From a virus: 64,000 nt of DNA. The DNA lies in the IMG/VR virus record IMGVR_UViG_3300034063_000546, positions 1-64,000 of that record; one strand, written 5' to 3'. Position numbers and translations under genes: made by a program. The notes under the pieces were generated by a model. That model made no database searches, had not been told where the DNA came from, and saw only the letters and a list, made by a program, of their open reading frames with translations. Positions 6,253-13,509 of the stretch are shown one piece after another (the first letter of the stretch is position 1; each line of letters begins with the position of its first letter).

Positions 6253-8404
6253 AGGCGACAAGTTCCACAAACTCCCCGAGAATCTTTTTGTTCATTTTCT
6301 TCGACTTGAGACTCTTCACAAAAGCAGATTTGATTTGAGTCTTGGTTGCATCCTCAGAGACAGCAAACTCAGTGTCTTGAGAAAGGGCAGTAGCAGAAAG
6401 ACCAAAGTAGGAATGATAACCTGACTTTTTGATCGTAAATGCCTTTTCTTTTTTCCAAGAACTCATTACTTTATCATGCTCATCACCATACCAACCGTAG
6501 TAACGACGAATGAAGTTGCCAGCATCACGACCTTCTAGAACACGAATACCAATGAAATTAATATCAGCAAACTTGTCCCGCAGATTACGAAGAAAAACAT
6601 CGGTCATTTGATGCCATTCACAATCCAGAGAGTAAGTATTTCCAGTCTTACGGTCACGCAGAAACGAACTGAATCCAATCGCAGCAGTTCCCATAAAAGG
6701 ACCATCTTCCCATTGACGCTTGACTTCACGATGATACTTAATACCACACGCTTCACCATCAGTCAGAATCACGCATTGAACTTTTTGAAGTTTGTTTTCT
6801 TTCTGGAACTTAGGCAGAATCTGATGAAGAGAAATGAGTGCCTCATTCAAGGGGGTGCCAGAAAGAGAAAGTCCCAAAGGAGTTGGATACGCCGAATAAC
6901 TATTGCGTGAAAATGAATGGGCGATACGAAAAATATTCTTCATCTGTTCTTCAAGAGTCTTACCATTCACTTGACTGGTGAGAAGATTCATCATTGAGAA
7001 CCACTCACCAACTTGAATCAGACCATCTTTTTTCTCATAAGCAGTTTCACGAAAACTTGCCTTACCATTCTCATCATAAGAAACCAGAGGATACTCAGTT
7101 GTAAAGGCATAAACCTCAAAAGGAATCGAAACTTTCTTGCAGAACCAGACAAGGTTGAAGAGTTGCTTGACGGTATCCAGCATCACATCACACATTGAAC
7201 CAGACCAATCCAGCACAAACACCAGACCATGATTCTTACCATTGGCAAGAGTGGTGACTTTCTTGAACAGGTCTTCGTTGTATTTGTAAGTATGAAGTTT
7301 AGAACAGTCTAAAACACCAGTGCGAGCAGTCGTAGCACGGGCATAAGAATCTGCTGCCTTGCGACATTCAAACTCTTTGACCAAGTAATTAACTTCCTTT
7401 TGGGCAGAACGCTTGAACTCTACAAACTGCTTATCAACTTCACCAAAGACATTTCCATATCCATATCCACGGTCTTCAAGATAGGAAGACCAAGAGTTTT
7501 TACAGTTGGAGTGAATATCAGCATTTGGAACAATCACCTTTTTCAAGTCAAGTTTAGGCAATTCCAAATAAACATTTTCAGGACCACTGTTATTAACAAG
7601 ATCTTTCAGTGCTTCTTCGAGAGACTCCATCGTCTTGACTTCAGGTTCTTCATTCTTCTCACCACCCATTTCTGGGGTGGTTTCACCCTTTTCTTGAGTA
7701 GTTTCATCAGAAGTAGGAGCACCTTCAGAATCATTAGACTCGGGTTGATCATTATCACCTTCCTGCTGGTCAATGAAGTCGGAAGCGGGTTGATTATCGG
7801 CACCACTCTGCTGGGACTCAAGATTATCCAAAGAAATCTTGGTTTCTTCCTGTTGCTTTTGCTTACAATACTTATAGAGTTCTTCTGCAGCAATCAGAAC
7901 ATCAGCAAAAGTCTCAGTATCGGCAATCAGATTGATAATTTCAGTTTCTTCGCCACGCTCAATCGGAATATCAACATAGTTACCAACCTTGAACCATAGG
8001 TTTGCTCGGTCGGCAAGATTATAAGTTTCCAGTTTATCATCACCAATCTGGAAGAAATCATCGTCAGCGAGTTCCCGATAACCAGCATAGAAGGTCTTAG
8101 CGAGACCAGCATAACGACGCTTCATCAGTTTCTCGATGCGAGCATCCTCTACCACATTCACAAACTGTGGAGGAACTTTTACCTTCTCCAACCAGTCCTC
8201 ATCGGGAGTTTCCAATGCGTGTCCGCACTCGTGGGCGACAAGAAGGTCATACACAGTGTTACTTGCCTTCTCCCACATCGGCAGAGTCAGCACACGGGTA
8301 TGAACGTTGAAGCAGGCAGTCTCCACCTTCTTGTGCTCAACCACAAGGTCTTCAGTGGCAAGAAGTTTGGCAAGTTGGGACTTGATTTCGTGGCGGACGG
8401 TCAT
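6251..8404 (-). CDS. CobT-like protein: HExxH metallopeptidase motif plus von Willebrand A domain
   Basis: 717 residues with three parts. Near the N terminus VAHECGHALE puts HECGH at residues 58-62, a zincin-type HExxH. Residues about 186-262 are an acidic, low-complexity Gln/Glu/Asp linker. The C-terminal half is a CobT-type VWA domain: ARTGVLDCSKLHTYKYNEDL leads into GLVFVLDWSGSM with the MIDAS residues D399, S401 and S403, and later VILTDGEACG. Cyanophage annotations often call this a peptidase. It precedes the CobS-like ATPase, giving the AAA+/VWA pairing seen in metal chelatases and MoxR systems. The ATPase would power, and the VWA domain would position, remodelling of a metal-dependent target; the target is unknown. 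Confidence 0.85.
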   Translation of the reverse strand: MTVRHEIKSQLAKLLATEDLVVEHKKVETACFNVHTRVLTLPMWEKASNTVYDLLVAHECGHALETPDEDWLEKVKVPPQFVNVVEDARIEKLMKRRYAGLAKTFYAGYRELADDDFFQIGDDKLETYNLADRANLWFKVGNYVDIPIERGEETEIINLIADTETFADVLIAAEELYKYCKQKQQEETKISLDNLESQQSGADNQPASDFIDQQEGDNDQPESNDSEGAPTSDETTQEKGETTPEMGGEKNEEPEVKTMESLEEALKDLVNNSGPENVYLELPKLDLKKVIVPNADIHSNCKNSWSSYLEDRGYGYGNVFGEVDKQFVEFKRSAQKEVNYLVKEFECRKAADSYARATTARTGVLDCSKLHTYKYNEDLFKKVTTLANGKNHGLVFVLDWSGSMCDVMLDTVKQLFNLVWFCKKVSIPFEVYAFTTEYPLVSYDENGKASFRETAYEKKDGLIQVGEWFSMMNLLTSQVNGKTLEEQMKNIFRIAHSFSRNSYSAYPTPLGLSLSGTPLNEALISLHQILPKFQKENKLQKVQCVILTDGEACGIKYHREVKRQWEDGPFMGTAAIGFSSFLRDRKTGNTYSLDCEWHQMTDVFLRNLRDKFADINFIGIRVLEGRDAGNFIRRYYGWYGDEHDKVMSSWKKEKAFTIKKSGYHSYFGLSATALSQDTEFAVSEDATKTQIKSAFVKSLKSKKMNKKILGEFVELVA

Positions 8405-8433
8405 AGGTTTGATTTCTTATGGAACCATCATAC

Positions 8434-8460
8434 AAAAAAAGAGGGTGGTTAGACCCTCTT
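8434..8460 (-). terminator. Intrinsic terminator upstream of the CobT-like gene
   Basis: Minus-strand AGAGGGT-CTAACC-ACCCTCT followed by a run of T. It ends the transcription unit of the 8557-9318 gene. A TATGAT -10-like element (8427-8432) follows directly and could start the VWA/CobS unit. Confidence 0.85.
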
Positions 8461-8483
8461 ATGTGCCAGTTTGGAAAGTGGTT

Positions 8484-8567
8484 TCATTCATCCCGAAGTC
8501 TTTGTGCATAACCATACCTTGCATCTAATGCAGCATCGGATGCCTTTTCATAAGGATTAGAGTCCTC
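8484..8567 (-). other. Open, ATG-less reading frame: possible frameshifted C-terminal tail of the preceding gene
   Basis: Directly after the stop at 8557-8559 the +1 frame stays open for 27 codons, ending in TGA at 8484-8486, with a protein-like sequence (DSNPYEKASDAALDARYGY, then AQRLRDE). It contains SNPY and DAA-x-RYG elements that also occur in the last 40 residues of the annotated protein. There is no ATG in this frame, so it could only be translated by a +1 shift, or it marks a mutational frameshift or duplication relic. Confidence 0.4.
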
Positions 8568-9318
8568 TTAAACTAGGTATATCTCCTCTATTATCATCAT
8601 AAGGATTACTTTGACTTGCACCATATCTTCCAGCTGCATCAGATCTATTTCCCTGATATGCTCTTGTTCTTGCTTCTCTTTTTTCTGGAGTAGAACCTTT
8701 TATTCTTCTTTTTATTTTTCCAATACGAGTATTTGGATTATAAGTAATCGCACCTCTAATATCTTCAATAATATCTTCTCTCCACTCTTCACTCATATTT
8801 GCCATAATGGCAAGTGCTGCCTTGTTGGTGTCTGCGTAACCTTCGGCAACTAGATGCTCAAGAATGTAGTCAAAGAGATCTGTCTCTTCACGAAGTCTTG
8901 GATTTGTTAAAGCATCATTAATCTCACCCATTTTTCCTCTAGGAGATCCCTTACCACCATCACCATCATCTTTCATAGCTTGTGTTCTCAATGCACCTGC
9001 TCTCTTGATCATTGCTTCTCTCTTTTTTCCAGGAGGAAGTTTTTTAAATCCTCTCCCTACTGGACCATATGGAAGACCTGCTTCATCAAGTTCAACTTCT
9101 TCCTTCATTTTCTTTTCATCTTCTTTATCTTCATCTTCCTTTTCAGTTACCTTTTCACCCTTCTCTTCTTTACCTTTTTTATGCTTACCTTCTTTGTGCT
9201 TTCCACCTTCATCCTTCTCAGATTCTTCCTTCTCACCCTCTTCCATTTCGGGTTCTTCTTTCTTTTCGTAGATAGAAGAATAGGCACTCATCATGCCTAA
9301 AATTTCTTTTGATTCCAT
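8557..9318 (-). CDS. Charged late virion-type protein with gp21-like cleavage motif
   Basis: 253 residues. After an N-terminal GMMSAYSSIYE comes a very acidic/lysine low-complexity stretch (about residues 18-72), then EEVELDEAGLPYG. LDE-A matches the T4 gp21 prohead protease consensus (I/L-x-E before A, G or S). The C-terminal half has a compact helical block DLFDYILEHLVAEGYADT and AALAIMANMSEEWREDII that recurs in cyanophage structural proteins. A perfect TATAAATA lies 21 bases before the start, so expression is late. A core or internal head protein is the best guess. The C terminus may continue in another frame (8484-8571). Confidence 0.7.
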   Translation of the reverse strand: MESKEILGMMSAYSSIYEKKEEPEMEEGEKEESEKDEGGKHKEGKHKKGKEEKGEKVTEKEDEDKEDEKKMKEEVELDEAGLPYGPVGRGFKKLPPGKKREAMIKRAGALRTQAMKDDGDGGKGSPRGKMGEINDALTNPRLREETDLFDYILEHLVAEGYADTNKAALAIMANMSEEWREDIIEDIRGAITYNPNTRIGKIKRRIKGSTPEKREARTRAYQGNRSDAAGRYGASQSNPYDDNRGDIPSLRGL

Positions 9319-9334
9319 TGTTACAAATACTTTT

Positions 9335-9481
9335 TCAAATATTTATAAAATAAGAAGCGTCCCCGTGATGGAGACGCTTCTTGAGTGCTTGGCGACGTGC
9401 CTTTGCTTGTCGGAGTGCTTGCGGTTTTAGTTTCCGCTTCTGCTCCTTTTTAGAGTGGTGTTGCCAGTTGGGGAGTTTCAT
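9335..9481 (-). CDS. 48-residue basic protein, 3' end doubling as terminator and promoter
   Basis: ATG at 9481 overlaps the gp46 stop (ATGA); stop TGA at 9335. The product is strongly basic: KKEQKRKLKPQALRQAKARR followed by QALKKRLHHGD, probably a single Arg/Lys helix able to bind nucleic acid. The last 16 codons contain an intrinsic-terminator hairpin (9352-9382) and the late promoter TATAAATA (9340-9347) of the next unit. The overlap with gp46 supports translation. I do not recognise the family. Confidence 0.6.
   Translation of the reverse strand: MKLPNWQHHSKKEQKRKLKPQALRQAKARRQALKKRLHHGDASYFINI
9340..9347 (-). promoter_or_regulatory. Late promoter TATAAATA for the 253-residue gene
   Basis: Perfect T4-type late octamer on the minus strand, 21 bases before the ATG at 9318, located inside the 3' end of the 48-residue ORF and just after a terminator hairpin. 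Confidence 0.75.
9352..9382 (-). terminator. Terminator hairpin inside the end of the 48-residue ORF
   Basis: Minus-strand stem of 10 bp, AAGAAGCGTC / GACGCTTCTT, with an 11-base loop, followed by ATTTTAT. It closes the recombination gene unit (UvsW to gp46). Confidence 0.75.
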
Positions 9482-11208
9482 TCGTCTTGTGGCGATGCAG
9501 ACATTCTACGGGAAAAACCTTTGACTTTCTCGAACCTTATGACACTTTCAAATTTGTCATGAAGGTCTGTCTTATGGGAAATCACAAAAATATTAGCATC
9601 CTTAATCACATAACGAATAATCTTAAGGAACTCATCGGTGCCAAATCCATCGAGTGAAGAATCAAACACCTCATCCATAATCAGCAGATTGGTATTGACG
9701 GAATTTTTGACTCGTGCCACTTCTCTCCAAGTGAAGAGGAGTGCCAGGTCAATTCTCATTTTCTCACCTTCACTGAATGAACTATAAGAAAAGTCTTCGT
9801 GAATGGGAGACTTTACCGTTTCGTTAAACTCTTCATCAAGATGGAAGTTGATATAAAAATCCATCATCTGAAGATAACGATTCACCTGCTGATTTATGAA
9901 CGGAAGATACTTTTTGATTATCTTCGTTTTAACGCCATCGTCCTTGAGTAAGGAATAGGCAAAATCGTAATAAACGATTTCTTCTTTTTTCTTTGAAAGG
10001 TCTTCGAATGTTTTTTGGAGATTGGTTTGAAATTCTTCTAACTTCTCATGCTCAGTATTTCTGTTTGCAAGGTTTTGGGTAATAGTTTGAATTTCAGATT
10101 CAAGGTCTCGTATTTGTCTCTGGTTGAGGGAAATCCGAGTATTGTTTTGAGAAATCTCATGGTTGAGTTTCGTAATCTCCTTAGATAGAACTGTGAATTG
10201 ACGCTCTCGTTCCTGTTCTAACTTTATAGTCTCCTCAAGTTCCTGAAAACCTTTCTGGAGTTCCTTTGCCTTATTTTGAGCGTCTGCTATTCTATTTAAC
10301 CGAAACTCTTCTTCTATAGTTTGAGTACAGGTAGGGCATACCGTATTTTCTGTGAAAAACTTATGTTCTTTCGTAATCACAGATACTTTCTGAGAAATCT
10401 TACCCTTTAGATTGTTAAGCTTTACTAACTTATCATCAGCACCAATGACTTCTTCCTGTTCCTTAGTGTAAGCAAAAATCTGCTCTTCGGTCTTAGAGTT
10501 TTCAGTCATATAAATGCCAACTTCGGCATCTAAATTGGCAATCTTTTCTTTATTGACATTAATATTGGCATTACCACGATTCTCAAGTTCCTCAATAAAC
10601 TCCTGCTGCATCTTCATCTTATCCTTAAGAGTTTCTTTCTTAAGTTCAAGAGATTTAATCTGATCCTTTTTCTCACGAATCTTATCCTTAATGAGATTAT
10701 TCATCGCAGAGAAAATACGAATATCCAGAAGGTCCTCAATCACTTCCCGACGATTCGCAGTGGTCAATTGCATAAAGGGTACAAAAGTGCTAGAACCCAG
10801 AATCACAATCTGAGTAAAAGACTTGTAATTAACCTTGAGGATATTTTCTTCTAAAATACGTTGATTTGCTCTATCATCTGCTTCTTTATGCAGAGAAACG
10901 CCATTCACTTCAATGTCAAAAATATTTGGTTTGATGCCACGACGGACAAGATAGTCCCTACTATTCACAGAGAACTCAATCTCGACAAGACAATCTTTCT
11001 CATTCGTAGTATTAACCAATTGAGGTTTGTTGATCTTACGAAATGGTTTATTAAAAAGTGCAAACGTTAGAGCATCAAGAACTGTCGATTTACCAGCACC
11101 ATTTGTACCAATAATCAAATTAGTATGATTTTTCTGAAAATCAATTTCGCTCCAATGATTTCCAGTGCTTAAAAAGTTTTTCCAACGAATTTTTTTAAAA
11201 GTTATCAT
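9478..11208 (-). CDS. gp46: Recombination endonuclease subunit gp46 (Rad50-like SMC ATPase)
   Basis: 576 residues (T4 gp46: 560). Walker A GTNGAGKST is at 34-42. A long coiled coil carries the zinc-hook CPTC at 291-294. The ABC signature FSEGEK is at 478-483 and Walker B LLIMDEVFD at 508-516. With gp47 it forms the phage Mre11-Rad50 complex that resects double-strand ends for recombination-dependent replication and can help degrade host DNA. It starts inside the stop of the DUF3110-like gene. All motifs are intact. Confidence 0.97.
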   Translation of the reverse strand: MITFKKIRWKNFLSTGNHWSEIDFQKNHTNLIIGTNGAGKSTVLDALTFALFNKPFRKINKPQLVNTTNEKDCLVEIEFSVNSRDYLVRRGIKPNIFDIEVNGVSLHKEADDRANQRILEENILKVNYKSFTQIVILGSSTFVPFMQLTTANRREVIEDLLDIRIFSAMNNLIKDKIREKKDQIKSLELKKETLKDKMKMQQEFIEELENRGNANINVNKEKIANLDAEVGIYMTENSKTEEQIFAYTKEQEEVIGADDKLVKLNNLKGKISQKVSVITKEHKFFTENTVCPTCTQTIEEEFRLNRIADAQNKAKELQKGFQELEETIKLEQERERQFTVLSKEITKLNHEISQNNTRISLNQRQIRDLESEIQTITQNLANRNTEHEKLEEFQTNLQKTFEDLSKKKEEIVYYDFAYSLLKDDGVKTKIIKKYLPFINQQVNRYLQMMDFYINFHLDEEFNETVKSPIHEDFSYSSFSEGEKMRIDLALLFTWREVARVKNSVNTNLLIMDEVFDSSLDGFGTDEFLKIIRYVIKDANIFVISHKTDLHDKFESVIRFEKVKGFSRRMSASPQDE

Positions 11209-11474
11209 GATTTAGGAATAGGAGGAATAACAATGTCATTAGATGTAATCACAGCATATTTGTAATTATGCATTTTACAAGTCTTTATTGCAATATCATC
11301 ATCAACTTCAACGACTTCCATTTCTTTAGAATAATTGGCATCGTCTTCTAACATTAAGGCGTATCTTACTGCATCATCTTCTTCTTCAAACATAAAAAGA
11401 ACTTTTTCTCCATACTTGTCATGGACTGCATAGGCACCATCATCCTTTCTATCTTTAAGAGTTAGAAGATACAT
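11205..11474 (-). CDS. DUF3110-like small protein (cyanobacterial family)
   Basis: 89 residues from the ATG at 11474, which overlaps the gp47 stop (TAATG); the longer frame would need TTG. The segment KVLFMFEEEDDAVRYALMLE matches what I know of DUF3110, a small family of cyanobacteria and plastids (pattern V-L-M-F-E-x-E-D-D-A-x-R-Y-A-x-x-L-E). The remainder is acidic and ends in PPIPKS. It sits between the two subunits of the recombination nuclease and is probably host-derived. The function of the family is unknown; coupling to gp46/gp47 might suggest modulation of the nuclease. Confidence 0.7.
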   Translation of the reverse strand: MYLLTLKDRKDDGAYAVHDKYGEKVLFMFEEEDDAVRYALMLEDDANYSKEMEVVEVDDDIAIKTCKMHNYKYAVITSNDIVIPPIPKS

Positions 11475-12511
11475 TACTCGACTTCGCAAGCTTGCTTATA
11501 CAAATCTTGAAATATTCCTTTGATAATGTTTTTATCAAAATCAAATTCTGCCTCATCAATATAGCGGTTCAGAATTGAAATGGTACTCTCTTCTTCATCA
11601 ATGTCAAACTCTTCATTTTCTTGAATCTCAAAGTTCTCAACAATCTTGAGTTCTTGAATTCCAGCAGTATAGAGTTTATCAATAAACTTTTCAAAGTCTT
11701 TTGGTTTTGTCTTTTTACGAACAATCACCTTGACAATTTTATTCTCATATTCAGAAGCATCGAACAACTGATACGGAGTATCCTCATAATAAACATTATA
11801 AAACAATTTATAAGGATTATTAATTGGAGTGTGAGTGAGGGTTTCCGTATCAAAGATATGAAATCCGCGAGTATCATTCACATCTGTCCAGTACATTTCA
11901 TAAGGATTACCGAGATAGAAAATGCGTCCATTATCAGAACGAGTGTGGTAATGCCCAGAAAATACTTTTGTGAAGTTCTTAAAAATATCTGCTTCCAGTC
12001 CATGCTCCTCCATAATCAAATTTCGATTCACACGAAAACCTTGAAGTTCCAAATGACCCATAGCAACTTTTGCTTTGGTCTTCTTGATCTGAACTAAAGA
12101 CTCTTCATAATTCTCACTGCAAATCCATGGCAGCATCATGATATCAAGATTTCCAACTTTAGCAGTTTGAGGAGAACTATAAGTACGAATATTAGGATAA
12201 GTCTGAAGTAGAAGGTTTGGAGAATTTACACTATTGGTATTCTTGTAATAACAATCATGATTACCAATAATCATATGGACTTCATACTTACGCATGGGTT
12301 CAAATACAACACGCTTTGCCCACTCTAAACTTTGATAATCGATTGACTTACGACTATCAAAAGCATCTCCCATATGGATGACTGCTTCTACCCCATGCTC
12401 CTCAAGGGCAGGGAAGAAGACATTCTTATAGAAGAGTTCAAAGTGATCATGAAGATACTTAGAACCCTTCCTTGCCCCATAATGCGTATCTGTAATGATG
12501 GCAACCTTCAT
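11474..12511 (-). CDS. gp47: Recombination endonuclease subunit gp47 (Mre11-like)
   Basis: 345 residues (T4 gp47: 339). Calcineurin-type phosphoesterase motifs are present: DTH at residues 8-10, GD at 48-49, GNHD at 83-86, GHLE at about 152-155 and GHYH at 186-189. These build the two-metal nuclease site. The C-terminal part would bind the gp46 coiled-coil base. The start overlaps the gp55 stop by four bases. The protein works with gp46 in end resection and recombination-primed replication. Confidence 0.97.
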   Translation of the reverse strand: MKVAIITDTHYGARKGSKYLHDHFELFYKNVFFPALEEHGVEAVIHMGDAFDSRKSIDYQSLEWAKRVVFEPMRKYEVHMIIGNHDCYYKNTNSVNSPNLLLQTYPNIRTYSSPQTAKVGNLDIMMLPWICSENYEESLVQIKKTKAKVAMGHLELQGFRVNRNLIMEEHGLEADIFKNFTKVFSGHYHTRSDNGRIFYLGNPYEMYWTDVNDTRGFHIFDTETLTHTPINNPYKLFYNVYYEDTPYQLFDASEYENKIVKVIVRKKTKPKDFEKFIDKLYTAGIQELKIVENFEIQENEEFDIDEEESTISILNRYIDEAEFDFDKNIIKGIFQDLYKQACEVE

Positions 12512-12981
12512 CGGTTCCTGTATGTAATGTTATCTTTAATGGTATTATAGTCGCTACTGTGCCCAGAAAGCAAGCTATCATCAACCATCATAACCTCATC
12601 AAACCCTGTTCTCTCAATAATTTTAGATTTGATATCGAGTTGCTTCTTCTCTTTCTGGATCCTACGGAGAAAAGCGTAGTGAATGATTTGAGTAAAATAT
12701 GCAAAAGGATTTTGAGATTTCTCTGGATTAAAATTGTGAATATACTGAACACAGTTTTCTATGCCATCAGAAATCATATCATCCCGAAACATATAATTCA
12801 CAAAATTTGGTTTGTATGACAAATGAGTTGCAATCTTTAGAAAGCATTCGCCCAGATAGTTTGTAATGCGAGGTTTGGGTAATCCCTTTTCCTTGGCATC
12901 GGCAACTTTGTTCCTATAGACGATAAGTGCTTCTAATAACTCTTTGTTATTCACATAATGTTCTGATTTCTTCTTTGGCAT
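12508..12981 (-). CDS. gp55: Late transcription sigma factor gp55
   Basis: 157 residues (T4 gp55: 185). It is a compact sigma-like protein that directs RNA polymerase to TATAAATA late promoters and contacts the gp45 clamp. The central part FRDDMISDGIENCVQYIHNF and NPFAYFTQIIHYAFLRRIQK corresponds to the sigma region-2-like segment of T4 gp55. It has a strong host-type promoter just upstream (13017-13045). The annotated ATG has no close Shine-Dalgarno sequence; the nearest AGGA serves an out-of-frame ATG 13 bases upstream that opens a 14-codon ORF overlapping the gp55 start. Confidence 0.93.
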   Translation of the reverse strand: MPKKKSEHYVNNKELLEALIVYRNKVADAKEKGLPKPRITNYLGECFLKIATHLSYKPNFVNYMFRDDMISDGIENCVQYIHNFNPEKSQNPFAYFTQIIHYAFLRRIQKEKKQLDIKSKIIERTGFDEVMMVDDSLLSGHSSDYNTIKDNITYRNR

Positions 12982-13016
12982 TGCTTGTCATCTTTATCCT
13001 AATATTAATTTTCTTA

Positions 13017-13045
13017 ATTATAGCACAAACACAGAGTCTTGACAA
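13017..13045 (-). promoter_or_regulatory. Host sigma-70 type promoter upstream of gp55
   Basis: Minus-strand TTGTCA, 17-base spacer, TATAAT: a near-perfect bacterial housekeeping promoter. The predicted transcript starts near 13010, giving a leader of about 30 bases before the gp55 ATG at 12981. It fits early or middle expression of the late sigma factor by unmodified host polymerase. Confidence 0.85.
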
Positions 13046-13095
13046 ATTAGAAAAATATGACTAGACTACGTTTGTTAAGGTTGAAGATAATAATA

Positions 13096-13509
13096 TTAAA
13101 GATCTTTAGATTCCTTATTTTGATTAAAGAGTTTTTCAAGTTTCTTACGGGCTTCATCGACAGTAGAGACATATCCCATGTCTGTTGATACTCCTACTTG
13201 ACCAGAAGGTTTATAGACATCAATACTATCATCATCAATATAATCATTATAGATATCTATCATCTTTTTATCTCTTGTTTCAGTCATTGTAATGACCTTA
13301 TCATATTTGATTAGAAATACATCATCATCTGTCAATTCCATCCATGGTTTAACTTTGATAAATGAACCATGGGGACTATGAACGATTTTAAAACTTAGTG
13401 GATTTTGTGCGACTATGATGGGATCTCCATCGTTTTCATCAATGGAAATTAGTGAAAGAATTTCTTCTCCAGAAACTAATTTAATAACACAATAAAACTC
13501 TTCTCCCAT
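13096..13509 (-). CDS. Conserved hypothetical protein, Sm-like N terminus possible
   Basis: 137 residues; not recognised with certainty. The N-terminal FYCVIKLVSGEEILSLISID has the alternating pattern and central G-E-E of a short twisted beta-sheet such as the Sm fold, followed by PIIVAQNPLSFKI. The C-terminal third ends in a charged helix (DEARKKLEKLF). The ATG overlaps the UvsW stop (TAATG), so it is the distal gene of the UvsW transcript, just before the gp55 promoter. An RNA- or protein-binding role would be a guess. Confidence 0.6.
   Translation of the reverse strand: MGEEFYCVIKLVSGEEILSLISIDENDGDPIIVAQNPLSFKIVHSPHGSFIKVKPWMELTDDDVFLIKYDKVITMTETRDKKMIDIYNDYIDDDSIDVYKPSGQVGVSTDMGYVSTVDEARKKLEKLFNQNKESKDL

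Noticed and set aside
7400-7999. Plus-strand open frame of 199 codons
   Set aside because: It lies entirely antisense to the VWA/HExxH gene, whose acidic linker codons make long open complements; no ribosome site, no recognisable protein. The same applies to plus-strand frames at 36075-36626, 32196-32633 and 4815-5333.
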